5,577 nt of DNA from NCBI GenBank assembly GCA_947177435.1, contig CAMWUM010000148.1, positions 1-5,577 on the forward strand, read 5' to 3'. The position numbers and the translations under genes were made by a program. The notes under the pieces were generated by a model, which saw only the letters and a program-made list of their open reading frames with translations, had not been told where the DNA came from and did not search any database. The DNA comes from an uncultured Muribaculaceae bacterium (GTDB lineage Bacteria; Bacteroidota; Bacteroidia; Bacteroidales; Muribaculaceae). Of this stretch, positions 1 through 4,463 are shown one piece after another (the stretch's first letter is position 1; each line of letters opens with the position of its first letter).

Positions 1-54
1 ACGTATGATTTGGCGACATTTGTCCCAAAGCTGTATGTGAGCTGAGTCGTTCAT
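1..54 (-). CDS. dnaA: Chromosomal replication initiator DnaA, N-terminal fragment (cut by left edge)
   Basis: Reading the minus strand from an ATG at 54-52 gives 18 uninterrupted codons to the edge: MNDSAHIQLWDKCRQIIR. As I recall the family, Bacteroidota DnaA proteins begin with a few variable polar residues followed by a LW-[DN]-[KR]-C-x-x-[IV]-I-[RK] helix, which is the start of the domain I interaction module that binds DnaB and other partners; this fragment fits that. Full DnaA is about 450-470 residues, so the AAA+ ATPase and the DNA-binding domain lie outside the window. A Bacteroidota -7 element (92-99) sits 38 bases upstream of the ATG, and the leader is A/C-rich with no Shine-Dalgarno, as expected for the phylum. 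Identification rests on 18 residues only, but the pattern, the upstream AT-rich region and the promoter agree. The next gene upstream on the same strand is the secreted protein at 372-881, too far away to be an obvious operon partner. Confidence 0.8.
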   Translation of the reverse strand, partial: MNDSAHIQLWDKCRQIIR

Positions 55-91
55 TGAGATAGACAACTGTTTCTTCGTAGGTTTTCGTCTG

Positions 92-99
92 CAAATTTA
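92..99 (-). promoter_or_regulatory. Bacteroidota -7 promoter element for dnaA
   Basis: The minus strand reads TAAATTTG, an exact match to the TAnnTTTG -7 element used by the Bacteroidota primary sigma factor. It predicts a transcript start near 84-86 and a leader of about 30 bases before the dnaA ATG. No clean TTTG -33 box is visible at the usual distance; a T-run (minus strand of 111-119) is the nearest candidate. AT-rich DNA makes chance matches likelier, but the position fits. Confidence 0.5.
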
Positions 100-149
100 T
101 AAAGAATATTTTTAAAAAACTACCCCGATTTTTATTGGAAATTTAAAAC

Positions 150-158
150 TTATTCAAA
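150..158 (+). promoter_or_regulatory. Possible degenerate DnaA box
   Basis: TTATTCAAA differs from the DnaA box consensus TTATNCACA at one position. It is the best match in the gene-free region. A single one-mismatch box in DNA this AT-rich is weak evidence. If real, it could serve dnaA autoregulation or initiation. Confidence 0.2.
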
Positions 159-175
159 TGGCCTGAATACCAAAT

Positions 176-195
176 CTTTAAATTCAGATTTAAAG
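176..195. repeat. Perfect inverted repeat, 8-bp arms, 4-base spacer
   Basis: CTTTAAAT (176-183) and ATTTAAAG (188-195) are exact reverse complements around TCAG. No T-run or G/C-rich stem is present, so it does not look like a terminator. Two-fold symmetry of about two helical turns suits a dimeric DNA-binding protein, or may be chance in AT-rich DNA. It lies about 80 bp upstream of the dnaA -7 element. Confidence 0.5.
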
Positions 196-256
196 TTACG
201 GTTTTAAAATATTAGCCAATACGCTTTGTATTAATACGTTGTACGGATAATACACT

Positions 257-286
257 TGTTTCACATTTTTCGCATATTGCGAAACA
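257..286. repeat. Nested inverted repeats with parS-like half-sites
   Basis: The inner repeat is TTTCGCA (268-274), TAT, TGCGAAA (278-284), with perfect 7-bp arms. It sits inside a wider pair, TGTTTCAC (257-264) and GCGAAACA (279-286), symmetric with one mismatch. The outer arms equal the left half and, with one mismatch, the right half of the widely conserved ParB site TGTTTCAC/GTGAAACA, but 14 bases separate them, whereas a real parS has none. A third half-like word, GTGAAACG, lies at 340-347. The repeats are plainly present in the sequence; a role as operator, origin element or decayed parS is inference. Confidence 0.5.
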
Positions 287-330
287 GGGAACGCAGTGCG
301 CTGTATTAAAGTCGATTATATGTTATTTTT

Positions 331-359
331 AAAATTTCGGTGAAACGCCTGAAAATTTT
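331..359 (-). terminator. Weak candidate terminator after the secreted-protein gene
   Basis: Starting about 12 bases past the stop codon at 372, the minus strand can fold AAAATTTTC and GAAATTTT arms (with a one-base bulge) around a short GGCG/CACC core that carries a C:A mismatch. The 3' arm ends in TTTT but A-rich sequence follows, not a T-run. The placement fits a terminator; the stem is imperfect. Confidence 0.3.
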
Positions 360-371
360 TCCCGCATCGAA

Positions 372-881
372 TCACTCCGTCGGAAGCAGGGTGAATGTAC
401 AGGCGCTGGGGGTGGCCGTGATGCGCAGTGTGCCGGTGGGCACGGGCAGGTCTATGCTCCCGGCCTCGACCACTTCGCAGGGGTTGATCGGCTCTTCCGA
501 CGGCGAGTACCTGTCAGCCAAAAACGATATCATCTCCAGACAATCAAATTCATCATAGGCCGAATATTCATAAGACATCGAGACCGGTCTGATTCCGAGA
601 TTCAGCGATCCGTCAGCCTCGCGCTTCGGGGTGACGACCACACCGCTGCGCATAGTAAACTGTCCGCTGTCGCCGATGGCGTCGACGGCATCGAAACGCT
701 CAAATTTGAGCAGCTCCATCACCGTGCTCGTGCCCAGCGAACTCATCAGCGGGTCTACGGCACGAGCCACCCGGTACTGGGCGTCGCCTTTGTAATTGTC
801 AGGGTAGCGCGCCGCCACATCTTGGGCCACGGCTGCGCACGCCATTGCCATTGCCATAATCAGGGTGAGTATCTTTTTCAT
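372..881 (-). CDS. Secreted protein of unknown function (169 aa)
   Basis: I do not recognise this family. The N-terminus is a clear Sec signal peptide: MKK, a hydrophobic stretch with an alternating Met-Ala run (residues 9-14), and an AVA-QD signal peptidase I site between residues 19 and 20. Cys15 lies in the signal and its context (AMAC) is a poor lipobox, so a soluble periplasmic or secreted protein of about 150 residues is likelier than a lipoprotein. The mature part has no further membrane segment. It contains a predicted helical stretch around 33-60 (ending VMELLKFERFDAVDAI), a middle region with beta-like character (72-105), an acidic YDEFDCLEM segment (109-117), and a C-terminal Pro/Thr-rich beta-like segment with LPVPTGTLRITATP (145-158). 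Cys114, Cys135 and Cys161 could form a disulfide. The ATG at 881-879 is preceded by a -7 element and an A/T-rich leader. Codon use resembles the neighbours. A real gene is well supported by the signal peptide and promoter; the function is unknown. Confidence 0.8.
   Translation of the reverse strand: MKKILTLIMAMAMACAAVAQDVAARYPDNYKGDAQYRVARAVDPLMSSLGTSTVMELLKFERFDAVDAIGDSGQFTMRSGVVVTPKREADGSLNLGIRPVSMSYEYSAYDEFDCLEMISFLADRYSPSEEPINPCEVVEAGSIDLPVPTGTLRITATPSACTFTLLPTE
517..534 (+). repeat. 18-bp exact direct repeat, copy 1 (inside the secreted-protein gene)
   Basis: GCCAAAAACGATATCATC here is identical to 1554-1571 inside the DUF349 gene. The two genes are unrelated and read on opposite strands, so common coding does not explain the match. 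It contains the palindrome GATATC. It may be chance. Confidence 0.6.
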
Positions 882-904
882 ATCTATAATGCTTGTTTTC
901 GATG

Positions 905-912
905 CAAACTTA
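905..912 (-). promoter_or_regulatory. Bacteroidota -7 promoter element for the secreted-protein gene
   Basis: The minus strand reads TAAGTTTG, an exact TAnnTTTG match, 23 bases upstream of the ATG at 881. The predicted start near 898 gives a short leader of about 17 bases. No convincing TTTG -33 box is seen; T-runs lie at roughly that distance. Confidence 0.5.
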
Positions 913-943
913 GCAAAAAAGACCGAGAAAACGAGTAAAAATG

Positions 944-973
944 AGCCAAAATGTAGCTTTTTGGCTTTTTTTT
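944..973 (+). terminator. Intrinsic-terminator-like hairpin with no upstream plus-strand gene
   Basis: AGCCAAAA (944-951) and TTTTGGCT (959-966) form a perfect 8-bp stem with a 7-base loop, followed on the plus strand by a run of eight T (966-973), the form of a Rho-independent terminator. The stem has only four G/C pairs. On the minus strand the hairpin is followed by CATTTTTAC, so it might also act weakly the other way. No plus-strand gene ends here: the gene to the left is antisense, and the DUF349 promoter lies downstream. It may insulate the divergent promoters, end an antisense or small RNA, or be an operator-like palindrome. Confidence 0.45.
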
Positions 974-1001
974 AGATTATTATGGCGGTTTTTCCAAAAA
1001 T

Positions 1002-1037
1002 TATGCTTAAATTTGGCAGCTTATTGCGATAAGCATA
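1002..1037. repeat. Overlapping inverted repeats around the DUF349 promoter and transcript start
   Basis: TATGCTTA (1002-1009) and TAAGCATA (1030-1037) are exact reverse complements, 20 bases apart. Inside, GCTTAT (1019-1024) and ATAAGC (1029-1034) form a second inverted repeat around TGCG. The two right arms overlap, so the structures exclude each other. The outer left arm overlaps the first bases of the -7 element and the inner repeat covers the expected transcript start. This layout suits a repressor operator, or a hairpin at the 5' end of the mRNA. The symmetry is seen; the function is inferred. Confidence 0.45.
1008..1015 (+). promoter_or_regulatory. Bacteroidota -7 promoter element for the DUF349 gene
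   Basis: TAAATTTG matches TAnnTTTG exactly and lies 46 bases before the ATG at 1062, predicting a start near 1022 and a leader of about 40 bases. The leader has no Shine-Dalgarno; it is A/T-rich and carries the direct repeat AATCATT at 1043-1049 and 1055-1061, the second copy abutting the start codon. No clear TTTG -33 box is visible. Confidence 0.55.
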
Positions 1038-1061
1038 GTATTAATCATTTAACCAATCATT

Positions 1062-2963
1062 ATGGAAACGCGTGACCTCTCCTCATTGCAGAGCGCCCCT
1101 GGCGCCGCCGAGGAGCAATCCCTCAACCAAGCTGCGCCCCAAGCGCAAGCTGAAGAATCCAATGCCACTGAACCTGTTGCCGTTAACCCCGAGGAGCAAG
1201 CCGAGGACGAGATGGTCGAGGCCATCGAATCAGAAGAAGCCGTCGAAGAAACCGCTGCCGAGACCGCAACAAAAGAATCACTGATGGCCGCCGCCCGCGC
1301 CATGCTCGAAAAGGCACCCGCCGACGTGCAACGCGATCAGATCAGCCGCCTGCGTCTGCAATACAGCGCGCTCCGTAAGATTGAGACCGAGGCCGAACGC
1401 ACCGCCTGGGCCGAGGCCGGAAACGATCCCGCCGCCTTCGCTCCCGCCGTCGACGCCGAGGAGGCCGCTTTCAACGAAGTAATCAACCAAGTGCGCGAGA
1501 AGAAGAACGCATGGGCCGCCGAGCAGGAGGCCAAGCGCCAGGAAAACCTCGCCGCCAAAAACGATATCATCAACCAGATCAACGAACTCGCGGCCGACAC
1601 CGACAACGTCAACCGCACGTTCCCCCTCTACCGCGACCTGCAGGACCGCTTCAATGCCCTGGGCGACGTGCCCCCCACCGAGGAGACCGGCGTATGGAAA
1701 CGATTCCAGGAGGCCCGCGAACATTACAGCGACAACCTTAAAATAAATAAGGAACTGCGCGACTACGACTTCAAAAAGAACCTCGATGCCAAGATCCTAC
1801 TTATCGAGCAGGCCGTGGCCCTCGATGCCGAGGAGGACGTAATCACAGCATTCCGCCGTCTGCAGGATCTACACGACAAGTGGCGCCAGGTTGGCCCAGT
1901 CGCCAAGGAACTCCGCGAGGAAATCTGGCAGAAGTTCAAGGATGCTTCGGCCGCCGTCGACAAAAAGTACCAGGCATTCTTCGAGGAGCGCAAGGCCCGC
2001 GAGGCACAGAACGAAGCCGCCAAGACTGCCCTCTGCGAGCAGATCGAGGCTCTCGACTTCTCAGCCCTCGGCTCGTTCAACGCATGGGAGCAGATGACCG
2101 AGCAAATCATCGCCCTGCAGATCGAATGGCGCAAGCTTGGCTTCGCATCGCGCAAGGCCAACAACGCCCTGTTCGCCCGCTTCCGCCAGCGTTGCGACGA
2201 GTTCTTCGCCGCCAAGGCCGCTTACTTCAAGACCGTCAAGGAGGAGTACGCCACCAACCTCGCCAAAAAGACGGCCCTGGCCGAGCGCGCCGAGGCACTG
2301 AAGGACAGCACCGACTGGCGCAAAGCCACCGACGAGTTCGTAGAGATGCAAAAGGAATGGAAGACTATCGGCGCCGTGCCCAAGAAGCACAGCGACGCCG
2401 TGTGGAAGCGATTCCTCGGCGCTTGCGACTATTTCTTCGACCATAAGAAGCAGGCCACCTCGGGCCAGCGCACCGCTGAACTCGCCAACCTCGAAGCCAA
2501 GCGCCAGATCGTGGCCGACCTCGAGGCCATAGCCGCCGACACCGCCGCTGAGGGCGCACAGGACCGCATGCGCGAACTGCAGGAGAAGTGGCAGGCAACC
2601 GGCCACGTACCTTTTAAGGAGAAGGATAAGGTGAACGACGCGTACCGCGCCGCTGTCAACACTCTGCGCCGCGCATTCAACCTCACCGAGAGCCGCGCCC
2701 GCATGGACCGCTTCGCCGACAATCTCGCACAGCTCGACGGCGACAACGCCAAGCTCGCCCGCGAACGCGAACGCCTGGCTCGCGCACTCGAAAGCCGCCG
2801 CATCGAGATCCGCACTTACGAGAACAATCTCGGCTTCCTCTCGTCCAAGTCAAAGTCGGGCGAAACGATGGTCAACGAGTTCCGCCGCAAGATCGACCAC
2901 CTCAAGGACGACATCGCCCAGATCGAAGAGAAGCTGCGCATGATCGACTCCAAGATGGCTTAA
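1062..2963 (+). CDS. DUF349 domain protein with five tandem repeats (633 aa)
   Basis: A cytoplasmic, almost wholly helical protein with no signal peptide or membrane segment. Residues 15-70 are a Glu/Ala-rich acidic, probably disordered tail. Five DUF349 units follow, each marked by a W-x-x-x-G motif: the degenerate FNALG (F197), then WRQVG (W274), WRKLG (W356), WKTIG (W433) and WQATG (W510), spaced 77, 82, 77 and 77 residues. Most units continue with a [FW]-x-x-[FA]-x-x-A/C helix and a charged linker. Residues 555-633 are a probable coiled coil with the NNLGFLSSKSKSG segment (588-600), which I recall as common in Bacteroidota members. DUF349 is found singly or in up to about five copies; its molecular role is not established to my knowledge. 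The ATG at 1062 is supported by the -7 element and the A/T-rich leader. The divergent partner is the secreted protein; the phosphoglycosyltransferase follows on the same strand after 94 bases, possibly by read-through. Long antisense frames over this gene reflect its G/C-rich codon use and are not genes. Confidence 0.93.
   Translation: METRDLSSLQSAPGAAEEQSLNQAAPQAQAEESNATEPVAVNPEEQAEDEMVEAIESEEAVEETAAETATKESLMAAARAMLEKAPADVQRDQISRLRLQYSALRKIETEAERTAWAEAGNDPAAFAPAVDAEEAAFNEVINQVREKKNAWAAEQEAKRQENLAAKNDIINQINELAADTDNVNRTFPLYRDLQDRFNALGDVPPTEETGVWKRFQEAREHYSDNLKINKELRDYDFKKNLDAKILLIEQAVALDAEEDVITAFRRLQDLHDKWRQVGPVAKELREEIWQKFKDASAAVDKKYQAFFEERKAREAQNEAAKTALCEQIEALDFSALGSFNAWEQMTEQIIALQIEWRKLGFASRKANNALFARFRQRCDEFFAAKAAYFKTVKEEYATNLAKKTALAERAEALKDSTDWRKATDEFVEMQKEWKTIGAVPKKHSDAVWKRFLGACDYFFDHKKQATSGQRTAELANLEAKRQIVADLEAIAADTAAEGAQDRMRELQEKWQATGHVPFKEKDKVNDAYRAAVNTLRRAFNLTESRARMDRFADNLAQLDGDNAKLARERERLARALESRRIEIRTYENNLGFLSSKSKSGETMVNEFRRKIDHLKDDIAQIEEKLRMIDSKMA
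1554..1571 (+). repeat. 18-bp exact direct repeat, copy 2 (inside the DUF349 gene)
   Basis: Identical to 517-534; here it codes for AKNDII at the start of the first DUF349 unit. The frame is intact and the peptide fits the helical domain, so nothing suggests an insertion. Confidence 0.6.
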
Positions 2964-2969
2964 AGTCAC

Positions 2970-2996
2970 GAGGGGGCGCCACCGGGGCGCACCCTC
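2970..2996 (+). terminator. Strong GC-rich hairpin just after the DUF349 gene, no T-run
   Basis: GAGGG (2970-2974) pairs with CCCTC (2992-2996) and, past a G:A mismatch, GCGCC (2976-2980) pairs with GGCGC (2986-2990) around a 5-base loop. It begins 6 bases after the stop codon. What follows is C/T-rich (TCTCCCAATCCCC), not a T-run, so it may be an inefficient terminator, an mRNA 3'-end stabiliser or an attenuator before the next gene. Confidence 0.45.
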
Positions 2997-3019
2997 TCTC
3001 CCAATCCCCTCCCCTATTA

Positions 3020-3038
3020 TGCCCGCTCCGTCCGGGCA
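3020..3038 (+). promoter_or_regulatory. Second intergenic hairpin, in the leader of the phosphoglycosyltransferase gene
   Basis: TGCCCG (3020-3025) and CGGGCA (3033-3038) are perfect 6-bp complementary arms with a 7-base loop, ending 19 bases before the ATG at 3058. No TAnnTTTG element occurs between 2964 and 3057, so the downstream gene may rely on transcription from the DUF349 promoter, with the hairpins setting relative expression. A regulatory role is inferred. Confidence 0.3.
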
Positions 3039-3057
3039 ACACTGACACTCACCCCAA

Positions 3058-4446
3058 ATGGCAAGGACCCTAAGGCGACCCTACGGCAAGTATCTGACCG
3101 GCATTCTATCCATATCCGACCTGGCGCTGGTCAACATTTTCTTCGCCTGCACATTGCTCTTTTTCCCCCATATCAAGGAGGCCGACAGCACGCGCATGCT
3201 GTGGGTGCTCATCAATGCGTCGTACCTCCCAGTAATGCTCTGGCAGAGAGGCAAGCCCCACCAGCAGCGCCTGCTGCTGATGGACCAGGTGGTGCGCTCG
3301 GCCTTTGCCGTGGTTGGCATCCACGCCCTCTTCTTCTTCTCGCTGCTCGCGTTTCTGCAAATCGACGTGCCCATTGGCGACTTGATGATGTTCTATGCCT
3401 TCATGGCCGTCGGCATCCCGCTGTGGTGGATACTGTCGCGACGCATCATCAAGCTCGTGCGCAAGCGCGGTTACAACTTCACGCGCGTAGCAATCGTAGG
3501 CACAGGTCCCACGGCCATGCGCCTGCTGCAGGAACTGCAAAGCGACGCCGGATTCGGCTACCGCGTGCTCGGTTTTTTCAGCGATGACCCCGAACCCGAC
3601 TTCAAAGGCAAACTGCTCGGCACAATCGATGACCTCAGCCGCGTGGCCAAGGCCTACAAGATCGACCAGATATTCTATACCCTGTCGGGATCTAACGAGG
3701 AAGCCATGTCGGCCGTGATGAAGATTGCAGACGACAACGTAATACAGTTCTATTACGTGCCCCAGATGTCGCGCAGAGTGGCTCGATCGTTCCAGCTCCA
3801 CACCATCGGCGTAATGCCCGTGCTCTCGCTCAGGCGCAACCCCCTCAGCAGCGCCCCCAACCGCTGGCTGAAGCGCGCCTTCGACATTGGCTTCTCGTCG
3901 GTCGTGTTGCTATTCTCGCCCCTGGTGTTTATCCCTGTGGCCATTGCAATCAAGATTTCATCGCCCGGGCCAATATTCTTCAAACAAGAAAGGACGGGAT
4001 ACAGAGGCCGCACATTCAAGTGCCTGAAATTCCGCACAATGCGTGTCAATGCCTCGGCCGACACGCGTCAGGCCACGAGCGACGACCCCCGCACCACGCG
4101 CCTGGGCCAGTTCATGCGGCGCACCAGCATCGACGAGTTGCCGCAGTTCATCAACGTGTGGCTTGGCGATATGTCGGTCGTAGGCCCGCGGCCCCACATG
4201 CTCAAGCACACCGAGGACTATACCAAACTAATTGACCGCTACATGGTGCGCCATGTAGTGAAGCCAGGCATCACGGGCTATGCGCAAGTCAACGGATACC
4301 GAGGAATTACCGACGAACTGTGGAAGATGGAGCGCCGTGTCGAGCACGACGTCTGGTACATCGAAAACTGGAGTTTCTTCCTCGACCTAAAAATCGTGGT
4401 CCGCACCATAATCAACGCCCTTCACCACGACGAAAACGCGTTCTAA
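3058..4446 (+). CDS. Polyprenyl glycosylphosphotransferase (WcaJ-type undecaprenyl-phosphate sugar transferase, 462 aa)
   Basis: An inner-membrane enzyme that would move a sugar-1-phosphate, probably glucose-1-P, from UDP-sugar onto undecaprenyl phosphate, the first step of an exopolysaccharide, capsule or related glycan. Four N-terminal membrane segments (about 12-37, 46-62, 80-101, 110-126) precede a cytosolic Rossmann-like domain with VAIVGTGPTAMRLL (144-157). A fifth hydrophobic segment (275-299) leads into the bacterial sugar transferase domain: SPGPIFFKQERTGYRGRTF (302-320), KFRTM (324-328), the catalytic Asp-Glu pair in TSIDELPQ (D359, E360), GDMSVVGPRPH (370-380) and KPGITGYAQVNGYRG (402-416). 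Length and all core motifs are typical of the long WcaJ/CpsE-type subgroup, so it should be active. The sugar cannot be settled from sequence alone; galactose-1-P transferases look similar. The ATG at 3058 gives the usual short basic N-terminus (MARTLRRPYGKY). No other glycan gene is in the window, so it stands apart from any visible surface polysaccharide cluster. It converges with mutS2. Confidence 0.93.
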   Translation: MARTLRRPYGKYLTGILSISDLALVNIFFACTLLFFPHIKEADSTRMLWVLINASYLPVMLWQRGKPHQQRLLLMDQVVRSAFAVVGIHALFFFSLLAFLQIDVPIGDLMMFYAFMAVGIPLWWILSRRIIKLVRKRGYNFTRVAIVGTGPTAMRLLQELQSDAGFGYRVLGFFSDDPEPDFKGKLLGTIDDLSRVAKAYKIDQIFYTLSGSNEEAMSAVMKIADDNVIQFYYVPQMSRRVARSFQLHTIGVMPVLSLRRNPLSSAPNRWLKRAFDIGFSSVVLLFSPLVFIPVAIAIKISSPGPIFFKQERTGYRGRTFKCLKFRTMRVNASADTRQATSDDPRTTRLGQFMRRTSIDELPQFINVWLGDMSVVGPRPHMLKHTEDYTKLIDRYMVRHVVKPGITGYAQVNGYRGITDELWKMERRVEHDVWYIENWSFFLDLKIVVRTIINALHHDENAF

Positions 4447-4463
4447 CGTCCCCTTCCTATTCG

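Larger units (their letters stand above)
55..371. other. AT-rich gene-free region upstream of dnaA; weak candidate oriC or control region
   Basis: No open frame here looks like a gene. G+C counted over 61-360 is 89 of 300 (about 30%), far below the flanking genes by eye. The stretch holds six TTTAAA hexamers (111, 142, 177, 189, 203, 328), an 8-bp inverted repeat (176-195) and a nested inverted repeat (257-286). Bacterial origins often lie beside dnaA and combine an AT-rich unwinding segment with DnaA boxes (TTATNCACA). Box evidence is thin: TTATTCAAA at 150-158 has one mismatch, and TTATCCGTA (minus, 242-250) has two. I see no cluster of good boxes, so this could equally be an AT-rich promoter and regulatory spacer. 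A GC-skew plot of the whole chromosome would decide. Confidence 0.3.

Noticed and set aside
268..284. Inner palindrome as a terminator for the secreted-protein gene
   Set aside because: No T-run follows on either strand and it lies about 90 bases past the stop codon.
340..558. Plus-strand frame of 72 codons at the end of the AT-rich region
   Set aside because: It is antisense to the 3' end of the secreted-protein gene, lacks a -7 element and has no recognisable protein features; the minus-strand frame has a signal peptide and promoter.
698..711. Perfect 14-bp palindrome GCTCAAATTTGAGC inside the secreted-protein gene
   Set aside because: A palindrome this long is expected about once in three windows of this size by chance, and it lies in coding sequence with no other signal.
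1278..2815. Several long minus-strand frames across the DUF349 gene (77 to 181 codons)
   Set aside because: Low-complexity Ser/Ala/Arg or Gly/Leu/Val shadows of a G/C-rich, repeat-containing gene; the plus-strand frame carries the conserved motifs.
3019..3045. Possible 8-codon leader peptide (MPAPSGQH) before the phosphoglycosyltransferase gene
   Set aside because: No biased residue content, ribosome-binding feature or terminator/antiterminator pair ties it to attenuation; short frames like this are common.
3106..3801. Minus-strand frame of 231 codons inside the phosphoglycosyltransferase gene
   Set aside because: Antisense shadow; His/Glu-rich with no domain, while the plus strand has membrane helices and catalytic motifs.
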